Positions 36,301 to 48,014 of a DNA stretch of 64,000 nt are shown here, one piece after another (position 1 is the first letter of the stretch; every line of letters starts with the position of its first letter). A model generated the notes under the pieces. That model was given only the letters and a program-made list of their open reading frames with translations, ran no database searches and was not told the origin of the DNA. The stretch spans positions 57,929,115 through 57,993,114 of the forward strand of contig CM019214.1 in the NCBI GenBank assembly GCA_009741485.1, written 5' to 3'. The translations under genes were made by a program, and so were the position numbers. Source of the stretch: Malurus cyaneus samueli (Eukaryota > Chordata > Aves > Passeriformes > Maluridae).

Positions 36301-38598
36301 TGACATTAAATAAAACCAAAGAAAAAAACTAACAGACACACAAAAGAGCAAGAGCCATATGTACATATATATTTATAAAGTTGAAATATTTTAATTGCAT
36401 TTTTCCTCAGAGTTAGCACTGAAAGAGCATCCTCATGCATTTTTGAGTGTTTGACAATAATAGTGCTCTTATTAGTAACTGTTCACACACATCACTGTTC
36501 AGAATACAGCAACCTTGCTGGCCAATAGCAATGTTCAAATGCAGACAACAGTTTTCCTCAACTTACCAAATGGGGAAAAAAAGGAATTAGTCAAAGAAGG
36601 TTTTCATTTCTCACCCCAACAGACAAAATTTCATCTTTGTCCCAAGAAACAATTAGACAAACAGAACTTGCAATATTTTTGGATGACCATCAGATTTAGA
36701 TTATTCCGGAAGAGATAGGTAAAGAAGAAAGTCCAGATATTTAGGAGATACATTACTTCTTCAGTATTCTGTCTGTTCTACACTGTAGGTAACAGTCAAA
36801 TACCTAAAGTGGCTTAGAAGCTTTTCAAAGGCCCCATTGTCAACCACCGGATATTTTTCTTTCTTAGGGAAAGACTTAGCTTTTAAGTTAATGCTGTAAT
36901 TTACACTTTGTCAAGCACATGACTAATATTGCCACTTTTATTATCAGCTATATGTCTATTTTATAATAACTGATTGCAGGTATATGTTGGGCAATATTTG
37001 TATTTTAACAGAGTATTTATATTTCATCAACCAACAAGAAACATTTGCCATTGAGGTTTAAATGTGCAAACTCAGCAGACTCCAAGCACTTACAGAAGTC
37101 TGAACATTAGACCTGTTCTCTCTTATTTAATTGTACAACTTGTATACTCATGAGAGAGGGAAACATTTATATAGCACTTGAAATAGTCAGACTTTTAATT
37201 ATTATACATATGCATAATCTAAGTTGATCTGATCAGCTGGTTTTGTATAAATTTTCAAAGGTCAGTGAGAACTGCAACCATTTGATAATATTAATTTTAT
37301 TGACCATTTATCTACACAATTTACATTGCTGGGTTTTGCTATTTATAGTACAAGATCACTGAGCCTTTGTTTTGTTATATGCTGGACAAAACATAAACAA
37401 GAATAGTCAAATCTTTATTTTATGATAGCTTATAACCCAAGCAAGAACAATAGTCTTTAGCAGAAATAGCTGTGGAGATTCTGTGAAGAGGTTAAAGCAT
37501 ATGAACTGAAGGGAAATTTGTTGCTCTTGCAACAAAGAACTATGACAAGAAAACAGATTTATCATTTTGAAGTAAGATCAAGGCCAGCTCCGTGGAGAAT
37601 TTTTTGGGGTAAGCAATGCATTATGAAAGGGATTTGCATTGTGCAAGGGCATAAAATATCTCTACAAATGTTGAGTGCAGATCTCCATATAAGTTTAAAA
37701 TAAGATTAAAAACATACTTTAGAACTTTAAGGCTTGAATCCACAAAAGTGTCTCACATTAGTATTCACTAGCCTTTAGAAATGAGCCATTATGTAATCCT
37801 CTAATCACTTTACCTGAAGATGTCATTCATCAGTATTGACACATCACCCTATTTAAAATACTCACCAATACTCAGTTTTTCCTTTTTTTTTATTTTCTCA
37901 CATACCTCGATAAAGCATAAGAATAAAATGTTAACATGAGTCTTGAAAGTTCAATTTCCACCTTGTATAATGTATTTGGCTCAGAAATGACATATACTTG
38001 GCACTATTCTACTTCATCAGTGTTAATCATATTTTCTTTCAGCTTATCTTCAAAGATTTCATCTGTCTCATACATTCGGTACTTCTGGTTTCAAAGTAAT
38101 TTTTTATTTCCTTATCTTTTTTTTTTTTAAGTTCTTCATTGTTGGTTATTTAATTTTTTTAACATTGTTAAACAGGATTTTATAAGGTATCTCCCAAAAG
38201 ATATCTAATCTATAGAATATAGAGTTCACCTTCAAAACTTATTAGATCACCCTGTACTTTTGGATACAGAACATAAAAATGTAAGAGTAAAATGGCTAAA
38301 TTGTATTTTAATCATGATTTCTGCTACGAAGTCAAGGAAGTCCATCATTATTACCAGAAATACAGGTAGCAAAGCAGTGAGGGAATGACAAAGGTAATTT
38401 CTAGAGGATGCATATTTTGAAGTACTGTACAACATCCAGTAGGGTGCACAACAATTTAGATCTTGCCCAGGATTCTGTGGAACATAAATGCCTTTAATTT
38501 TATGATGTGATGTATGATAGTCAGTCATAAAGTACACAGAAATTCTTAAATGTCAATGTATACAGCACTTTGTAAACAAGAAACGTAGCCAGGAAGTC

Positions 38599-38601
<3 letters not shown>
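33328..38601. other. Unique AT-rich DNA
   Basis: No gene or known repeat. It holds a short (AAAAT)n run at about 34115-34138. A 67-codon plus-strand frame at 36515-36718 ends in TAG directly before a donor-like GTAAAG, which argues against an exon. Parts such as 37180-37330 look like non-repetitive, compositionally balanced sequence of the kind often conserved, but this cannot be judged without an alignment. Confidence 0.4.

Positions 38602-38629
<28 letters not shown>
38602..38629. repeat. Poly-T tract, 28 bases
   Basis: Unbroken T run followed a few bases later by nine A. Confidence 0.95.
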
Positions 38630-39160
38630 CTCCGAAAAAAAAACCCAGGTTTTAAAACTGAAAAGGGAGAGCTGCCATCTTCTGTCTGAATTGGAACCTC
38701 TATGAGGAAGGAATATTTGTTTGTAAGCATGACTCCATCGAATTCCAGATTTAAAGATGCCCAGTCCGTACAAAAGTTGAATAAATTCTATATAGGGATC
38801 GAAGGATATTGTCTTCACCTTAAAAAATAACAGCAAATCACATGTAACCAGAAGATGCACACATAATCAAACTATATTTCACCAAAATATTCCAAACAAT
38901 GCTTTGTCAGGAATGCATCAGAAACAGATTTTTCTCCCTTTTTCCTGTTTGAAATATGCTTTTATGCTTGTCACAGTTGCCCCAAAATGCCCTACTTTTC
39001 AGGAAAATACAGTCAATTTGGGAGCAATGCACATAATTTATATTGATTATAGGGTTAAAAGAATATAGATTTAAGTAAAGACTTAAGTTCACCCAGACAA
39101 GGAGAAAGCTATGCTTGCACAAGTGCCTTGATGTAAACCAAAGGAGGATTGTTATTTCAG

Positions 39161-39290
39161 TCATAGAATCACAGAGTGGTTCAGGGTAGTTAAAGATCAT
39201 CGAGTTCCAAATGCCCTGCCATGTGCAGGGCACCTTCCATTAGTCCAGGTTGTTCAGAGCCCCATCCAACCTAGTCTTGACCATTGACCA
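39161..39290 (-). mobile_element. CR1 LINE, 3' end
   Basis: The plus strand shows the reverse complement of the CR1 3' terminus: tcatagaatcacagagtggt, then aaagatcatcgagttccaaa, tgccctgccatgtgcaggg and gttcagagccccatccaacc. CR1 ends in short repeats of the type ATTCTATG, so the element points left. It is 5'-truncated after about 130 bases. Confidence 0.9.
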
Positions 39291-42200
39291 ATGTTGTAGT
39301 ATTTTTTTAAGAAAAAAACCTCCCATGTCCAGGAAGCAATTCAGACTACTTAAGATATGAATACTCCAAAATATTTCAAAGACTTCACCAATCTCAAGTG
39401 ATTGCAGAGATCGCAAAAAGGGATTATATTTTCCACCTAGACCTAACACAGAAGGGGCATCTTCAGCTGTGAGACTTTCGTTTCTCAAGAAATACTTAAA
39501 GCCAGCTGCGCTCTCTCCAGAGCAATGTCAGAATGTGATGTGAGTGCTACAGCAAACATCACAGACTGCAAATGACATGAAGGCATGTAAAAGGTAGTTT
39601 ATGAAGCATAACTGGAGCTCTTTCTTAATTTTTCTGAAAAAAAGAAAATAAAAAATTTGTTCTTGTCTCAGGAGTGAGGGAGAGGCTGTGTTCATCCATT
39701 CATTTGTGCAACATGGCACACTGGCCTTCCAAGACAATAACAGGATTTCAATGCTGTTGACACACAACTAGATCTTGTTCGCAGAAGGTGTGAGTCACAT
39801 GGCCGACTTCTGTGGTAAGATACTTAAAAATGTTGGAAAACATCTGAAAAATACAAAAAATATATAATGTATCAGAGATTAAAGTACTTTTTTTCCCAAT
39901 CAAGCAAGCTGCCCTGTGGCACTTTATTCATGCACTATCCTTCCATATTGGGAAGGTAGCCACCATTTTGCTGCACTGGATTACAATCTACTCCTTTGTC
40001 AACCCAGTGATTAAAAAAAAAAAAAAGGAAAATTGTTATAGTGGCCAAAAATTGTTATAGTGCCCATGCTCAAAAATTATGACATCCCAAAATGCAAGGA
40101 AAATAGAAGAAGTCAGTTCAATCAGGCCAAAATTTCATCTTGCCCAGTACCTTGTCACTGAGGTAGGTCTGTTGCTTGTTGAATGCCTGTTTAATGCCTA
40201 GCGAAGAATGTAAGAAAGGGGATGATGTATCAGATACTATCCCAGAACATGCACTCATACGTTTCCCAGAGAACTCCTTTCCTCATGGAACAACCTGCTT
40301 GGTCTTGTGTTTACTCTTGAATAGTTTCTTGTACAAAATTCCTGAGGAAAATCCTACAAAAGACTAACCTGCTGTATATAATTTCATTAACAAAGATAAG
40401 TGAATTGAAATCTGATTTCAGTACTAGAATTTTCTTAAAAAAAAATGCAAAAAAACCCACGAAGAAGCCAAATACGGTGAACATAAAACCATCTGTTTTG
40501 TGTTATTTATTATTTCTCTAAAACAAAGACTACACAGGCCATTTTGCATGGCCTACATCTACCACTGAAAGGAATAGAAAAGGTAAATCAAGGACAACAA
40601 TGACAGAACATGATTTAAAGAAGTATTATGCTTTGTTCACTGTGATTTGTAGGATCTTAGTAATTATTCAGACAAATGGTAGGTACCTACAAAAATGCCT
40701 CTAAATCCCCAAGGTTTCATCTATTTCACAAAGAAATGGTGTATAGGCAACAGTTCCTAGTGATTCAATTGTAAATCTTCAGTTAAAACATGCTAGACAG
40801 GAATTTGGCAGGGCAAGTAATATTGTTTGACTTGTATCAATGTTCTCACTTATTTCTATTTTTCATTCTTTTAATTTAAAAATTTATGGAGGGTTTAATT
40901 ATATCTCACAGCCTTGGGCATAGAAAGGCTGATCAAATGATGGTCAGAGATGCTAATTTTTTGTGAGTTTGGAGGCATAGGAGCAAGATACAAATTATCA
41001 GGTAATCGGGATTTAAGACTAAATCTGAGGGAAGGGAACAGAGTCCAAAGAAACATTCAAAATCTGTGCATAAAAAGAGCAACAGTTTCCTACTAAAAGG
41101 CAGAGATGTTGAATCTTCTTGCTATGACATTCTACAATGTTGGTTGCCTTGGAGAAAGGTACACACCCCTAAATAGACAGGTTTACTTATGGATGTTGTC
41201 TGAAATATGGTAACAATACCCATCGCAGTGCTTTCATAATCCAATGTAGAAGAATGAACCCAGTTCAGGAGGATGATGTTTTAAGTGGTTAAAAAACTCT
41301 TTGTGATGATCTCCCTGGGGAGAAGTTCTCAGCTTTGTAGAATGCTATTACTAAAATTCTTACAGGTGAGATTTCCAAGGATGTTCTAAAATAGTAATAG
41401 TCATTGGAAGGCTGAAGAAAAGAAGATATCCACTACACTTTTGTCATAATCAGAGGTCTGATGCCTACTTGCTAACAGACATTATGACTTTTATTAACTG
41501 CAGTTGGCAAAAAGAAAGGCTGTTTTTCCAAATATACATTTTACTTCCACAACCTTTTCCTGTTATATAATATGAGGGACCAGAATCATATTGCAGTCTG
41601 CCCAACCATGCACCATTTATATAGCAATCATATTTCTGTTTTCTATTATGTATGACTGCATTACACTCCTTTACCCACAAGTCTACAGGTTTGCTCAGGA
41701 TTTGCTAATTGACACTAGTCTTAGATGGATAACCCAGAATTTAAAAGACAATTTAATTTATATTCTGCTATGTTCTATTCAGACAAGTCATTATATCAGG
41801 TGAAGTCTACTGAATATCATGAAAAATCCAGCCTCACACTTCCCAGACACAGAGAGATGTCATGATGAAAATGGAGTAATTAATGAAGTACCATTTACAT
41901 TAATAGCCCAATTTATATAGCATACTAGGCTAAGTTTATTGTGTTACTTCACTAATTCTCTGCTCTGATCTCATTTGGCAAGGGATATTTTCTTTAAATT
42001 TAGACTTTTTTTTTTATTATCAGCGCTGTGTGCTGCAAAAAGAAAATGAGTTGTATCTGAATGTAGGTGATGGACACAGAGGTTTCCTTTATAAAATGTC
42101 CTTTTACAATTACACGTACTGTTGATATTTTTTCACCATCTTTTTGCCCTTTACAATATCTTAGATGGCATTAATTCCAGAAGTGATTATGCTGATTTTC

Positions 42201-44035
42201 ACAGTCACACCTGGGATGAATTTGGTCCTTTGTGTTCTCCTCAACACTCAATTGCCACTTTAACTCTGAGACATTTGTTGGATTAAAAGGATCTTTCTTG
42301 ATCTCAGAGCTCATCTAATTCTGTCTGTGACTCTGTTACCTAGTTATGTGAAATGTAATCACATTCTATTGACCAATGATGTTCTCTGTAATGCATACTC
42401 GTTATGTAGTAAATCTATTAATATCATAGTAATTTTACATGTTATTATAATTGCCTTGACCTCATAGTGTGTACTTTTTTCTTTCTTTGGAACAACTAAA
42501 AAATTTAAATGGTGTGTATATGGATAATATTAAAGGAGTTCAGTTTTGTTCTTCTCTAATCCATATTTGACCAAAAATATTATCTTGAACTTTGAAAATA
42601 ACCAAGGAATTATTTCCCCAAAAACCTTTTTAAAAGGACAATGACCAGGATTAGAAAACAAGCTATACTTTTGAACTAAAAATCAGAAACTTTTATTACA
42701 GAATGTCCATTTCTGCTGAAAATGAACATGTTACATTACAATTACATATTTTTTGCAAGTCCTTCTATATCCAGCCACACAGGATGAAAAATAGTTACGA
42801 CCTTAGCCTAGGTCTGTGGAGCAATGCTTCCTCAATCCCCTTTTTATTGTTTTATGTTGGCTTTGAACCCTTGCCAGCCACATTTTTCCTGCTCTATGAG
42901 CTCTTTTTTGAATCTATGTCTTATAAGTTTCCAACAGAAAAAGAAGAGAGCATTGCATCAAGATGAACTGAGAAAAACATAACTAAGTAGAGGACACACA
43001 AAAAGCTCCCAGAGGAGGAAGCAGTGATCAGAGATGTGTTCAGTGAGAATCCTTCTTCTACCTCATCATTTGTATCATCAAGAGACATCTTGAGAAATCC
43101 TCCATAGTAAAGTGTTCCCAACTTATTTTTTTCAAATACTATTTTGCCACACATGACAATTCACACTTTTGACCAAAACTACATAAGTTATGAATTAAGG
43201 TAAAACATGGAAAAAAGAAAAAAAAGGTCATAGATCAAACATAAATTCTTTGAAGAACAAATAGCTACTTTGGTGGGCATGATCTGTGCCCCTCTACACA
43301 ACACTAAGAAAAAAGAGAAAGATCTAAAGTAATGTCTGATTGGTTATTGATAACGGCTTCAGACCCCAGATTTTTTTATTGTTTTGCAAAGAATTATGGG
43401 ATATTTATAACCTCTTTTTCTGGAATGTATGACTCTTTCCTATATACTAATTTTCTTTCAGGGCAAAGTCTGCCATGTGTCTCTGTAATATTTTAGACCT
43501 TTGCAGAGAAAGGAAACTCTGTAGTTTGACCTTTCCGTGAATCAGTCTGAATTCCTTAGGAAATTATAAATATGAAGGAAGCATTACAGTAAGAAATCAG
43601 GATCTGCTTCTCTCTTGGATGGCAAGAAAGAGCAAAAGGTTTGGTGTACAACAGCAAAAATGTCGTACTCTTCACCCCATGAAGAGTTATACTCTAAGTT
43701 TCTACCCATCAGAAAACACTTTGATTTCTGAAAGCTTGGCTAAATGGTTTTTGTTGTACATATTCTTCATCCTGTTGTATTTTTCAATATAATGATTATT
43801 TCTGTTCAGTAATAATTTAAACAAATCAAGACTATTATTTAGCATTAAATAAGGGGTGAAAAAAAAAACTTGGAAGCAATGAAACTTCACCTCATAATAT
43901 GTTAAGTTGTCAGAAGGTTAAGGGAAGTAATTACTGCCATCAATTTTTCACTTTTAGTCCACATCTGGCTTTATCTAGTGTTGAGCCCTTTGAGTTAAAA
44001 GAGGTATTGACCAAATGAAGATAATACAACAAAGC
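39291..44035. other. Unique AT-rich DNA
   Basis: No gene or repeat family is recognised. A run of A lies at 40013-40026. The frames at 40176 (plus) and 42921-43154 (minus) are mildly protein-like but have no convincing splice sites. Confidence 0.4.
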
Positions 44036-44464
44036 AGCACTGGGATGGGTAAGGAACTGGAGCACATGATATGTCAGCAAAAGCTGAGAAATCTGAATTT
44101 GTCTAAACTCAAATAGAAAAGGTTTAGGGAAGATCTACTTGCTCTCTTTAACTGCATAATGGTGAGCTACAGAAGAGGCCATGGCAGAGCCTCCACAGAG
44201 GTGCATCACGAAGAAAAAAAGACCGTGATCCTAAGTTGAAGCAAAATAGATCTCATTAAATGCAAGGAAAACAAATTTCATTTTGAGAACGCTTAAGCGC
44301 AGGAATCAAACCAAATTGCTAAGGGGGCTGTTTAATGTCCATCTGAAACTCCAGGTCCTGAGCAACTTAATATAATTACAAAATCAGGGCCACTTTCAGG
44401 AGGAAGTTGGACTAGAAGAGCTACAAAGGTCCCTTCTAACCCAAAATATTCTGTGCATCCATAA
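44036..44464 (+). mobile_element. CR1 LINE fragment reaching the 3' end
   Basis: Diverged CR1 on the plus strand: aaggaactggagcacatgat, aaagctgagaaatctgaatt, then near the end ggaagttggactagaagagc, aaaggtcccttctaaccc and the tail attctgtgcatcc. The middle is heavily mutated, so this is one of the older insertions here. Confidence 0.75.
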
Positions 44465-44659
44465 AGTATGAGGATCAACATTTTGAACCATTTTGTTGAC
44501 ATTCTCATCAAAATTTATTCTTTCTTCAGCTATATTACTTAACAATCCAGTTGCACACCTCTCTAATTTTTTTTCACAATGCACCTCAACACAGCAAAAG
44601 AACTTTTCTAGATCTAGGTTGAAGCTTCTTCCCAGTTAGATTTGGAAATACCGTGATGA

Positions 44660-44860
44660 ACTATAAAACACAACATTGTTTTTCCCTTATTTTTAATAAT
44701 TAAGTTCTCAGTGATGCAGTTCATGCACAGCCGCTCACCTCAGCCTGTTCTTCCTGTGCTCACAAGAGATATTTGTGAACTGTTAGTTATTAATAAACAT
44801 TTGCATTACACCTGAAACTTGAGACTCTGTGGTGCAACGCTGCCTGAACACACACCCTTG
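44660..44860 (+). mobile_element. Possible LTR 3' part (unassigned)
   Basis: AATAAA at 44792 is followed by cattacacctgaaacttgag and a short GC-richer block ending gcctgaaca at about 44856, a pattern typical of the R-U5 end of a retroviral LTR. The 5' limit is not visible, no duplication was found, and the family is not identified. Confidence 0.3.
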
Positions 44861-47682
44861 GGATGACCCCTCCCATTCTTAACAAGTTAAAAGTCACAGG
44901 AGGGAAGGCAAAATCTGTGAGAAGAAAAGGGAAGTAGAAGCCTACAAATAGGAAAATGTGTCTGACAGTGTTCCTTGAAGATACCTAAGACATTTACAAA
45001 GGACATTTTTTGGAGCCAAACAGATGTTTATTGAGGATGTTCTCAGTGATTTAATCACAGGACCATTTCTTCTGTTTTTCTGCCTTTCTTCATGGCATGC
45101 CAGCTGGCTACTTCAACGAAGGAAGTGATAGCTCTGCCTGTTGCTCACTGGCTTACAGGAACAGGGATAACTGCTCTCTGGCTATTTCTGAAAAAAAAAT
45201 CCAGCTACTAGAAAATTATGACAAATATCTTGTCTTTGTTTATTAAACAAAAGCGAGGCAGAATGGTTTCTCCCTGCACAAGGTGCTTACCTATTTACAC
45301 TTTGTTTGGGATTTTGTGAAAAATAATGCTTTTAGGGGGCAGTTCATCACAACTAATTTAAACCTCTACATTTGAATGAGATAAATTGAATCTTTCTTTA
45401 CATACAGAAGTAGTCTAGTTAGGTTATCTAGCACAGAAATAGAGCCTAAACATGGATCTCACATTCATAGTTAGTGGATTGCAGAGTTAGTTATAAATCT
45501 ACCATCCTAATATTCATAGGAAGTGGTTGGATATTTCAGCTAAGTCTATTGGCTCTTGCTTCTGGGACCCAAACCTTCTCTTTTCAAGTAGACTGCTCAG
45601 CCATTGTGTGCATTGCCTGCTTTAAATGCTACCTGGTGTAAGATAAAATATCCCAATACGCTCAACAACTTTTAGCCATAGAATACATTTAATATTAGGT
45701 CCATGGCATGGGGCATCGTAAACATAATTCTTTATGGTAGTGACAAACCTTACATAAAACAGTAATTTCTGCAGTGGCTTAAATCAAAACAGTGGTTTCC
45801 AATTACTTAACAATTAATTTTCATGCATCTATCATGCATTTTTCCTCAGATGATTATCTTACTTATGTACTCAACATCATTTAAGTTGCTATCACTATAT
45901 GAATGACACTCCTGTCCCATGTTATCAAATGTTAGATGCAATTATTTCCACACCATCCTTCTGCAGTAACAGATTGCATTGATTTTGTTAACCCAATGAA
46001 CAGAAATCTTTCCTAGTCTATTGTGTATCTTATTATCAAATAATTGTCACTTCAGTGACACAGCTACATTAAGTAGGTTTTCTGATCTTTAGACTTACAT
46101 GGTATTGTTTCAATCTAAAATAACATTATCAAGTTCAACATATCAAAAAGCACCACAAGAAATATGTCAGAATTATTTAACATTTGTAGGCATTGCTGGT
46201 GATAAAAATTGGCTGGTTGTCTTTTAAAATCCTTCGTGTTCTCCTCATTTATGATGTTGATGTTGATAACAATGTTCAGAACCATTTTAGGAATCTCTGT
46301 CCAAAACATTGATTCAAAACATTCCACAATAAAGTGTGAGACTCAACAGTAATGTGCAGGCCCACCAGTAATCAAACCTCTGCCAATTATTTATCCCTTG
46401 ATCACCCTTCAATCTATCTAATAAAAATGCATTCCAGAGATATAAAAAATAAAAAGAAAGGGTTTAATACTATTATTAGTATTATTATTAGTTATTAGCA
46501 CCATGTATGAAGTGGGATTTTTTTTCAGATAGCAATAACAGCACCTTTGAACAGATTAGGCATTTTCCTACCTCTCTTATCTCCACAGCCCAATTCAGTA
46601 AGCATTCTTCAAGATTGGTTCATTCATAGGAATTCCTGCATACTTGCTATAAAAGGATACAGCCTTATGTTACAATGGGACAGTGACAACATATGCACAC
46701 AAAACATTAACAAAATATATTCTTTTTATGTCTCTTTGCAGAAGAAAAAACAATTGAGACATTAAAGGTTTTTCTTTATAGGTAATGGGTTTTTTTCCAT
46801 TGAAAACAAATTCCTAATGGGAAGGTAAGTCGCTTTTCATTTTCACTCTGTATATTATACCCCGTGAACAGCACGGTTGTGCCAGCATAAGCTCACATCT
46901 TACACATATGAGAAGAGATGGAGTAGGAAATTCATCAGCTTTTGCTCTATTCCCTAGCCCATATATCCCAACAGAACAGTTATAATCTTTGCCACCTAAA
47001 AACCTATTACTTGAAACTTCTGAAACTTTTAAATTCCAAACTAATTGAAGAAGAAAAACTTTCACAAGATCATCTAATCCTGGAACAGCAATGGCTATCT
47101 GCCACTTAAAACAGAATTTGACAAGTACATGCCATTACCAGAAGAACTCTTGAGACTGTTGAATGTTAGAGTAATGGATAAGTTTAATTACTTAGATAAC
47201 GTGAAATAGAGGAGGGAAAAAGAACTTCATTGTGTGGAAGACAGCTTCATAACACACAGAATACAAACTCAAGCTTGAAAGGATGACCTCTTCTGTCTGC
47301 AGTTCACTGACAGCGTGGGATGGTTTGAGAATGGAGAAAAATAAAACCCAGGTCAAATAATATTTTGCTTCATACTAGGCAAGACTGATGTCCAGAGAAA
47401 GAAAAGAGTTATATAAAGCAGAATTACAAAATTAGCAGATGAAAGATATATGAATCTGTCATTATTCTAAGAAAGGAGGAACTCAAATGAAACAGGTATT
47501 TACCTCATGGGATAAAAAAGAATAAAGCAAATCACTGCCAACTGTTAAAAGGATTGCTGAAGGGTTGCTGCAGCATGACCCTGTCCAAATTAGTCAGTCA
47601 GGAAAGCATCTCCAGAGAAAAAAACTTATGAAAGGTAAATCTCATATGAAAAAGAGGAAATTATACAGAATGCAGGGAGCTG
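44861..47682. other. Unique AT-rich DNA
   Basis: Nothing recognised apart from a short (ATT)n run at about 46470-46498. Confidence 0.45.
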
Positions 47683-47690
47683 AAGGTTGT

Positions 47691-48008
47691 AGAAGTTGTA
47701 GGTTTGTCACAGATATGGTATTATAAAAGAAGCTTCATTTTTGCATTTTAATAGAGTATTTCTAATATTCAAAGCCATGACACAACCAGAACCACTAGAT
47801 AGGGGCTGTTGTTATGTTTCACAAAGGCTCACAGCAGGACCCTGGGTATTGGCAATGTCCAGGACTCACAGCATCACCCAACCCTGCCCTGAGAGTGCAT
47901 TCGGCTGGGAGCCATTGAAACATCCTTACCAGCCCTCTTCTCTCCCCATCCATTTTTCATACAAAATAAATTTGGGTGCTCAGAAAAAAAAAAAAAAAAA
48001 AAAAAAAA
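47691..48008 (+). mobile_element. Possible poly(A)-tailed RNA retrocopy
   Basis: A block that is GC-richer than its flanks ends with AATAAA (47965-47970) placed 14 bases before a run of 25 A (47984-48008), exactly as in a processed transcript copied into the genome. The eight bases aaggttgt occur at 47683-47690 and again at 48007-48014, overlapping the last two A. They may be a target duplication, giving an insert of about 293 bases plus tail. The parent transcript is not recognised, and an LTR-derived RNA end is possible. A chance A-run is the alternative. Confidence 0.45.
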
Positions 48009-48014
48009 GGTTGT

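Noticed and set aside
36515..36720. Plus-strand exon (67 codons)
   Set aside because: An in-frame TAG lies directly before the only donor-like site, and the upstream acceptor is weak.
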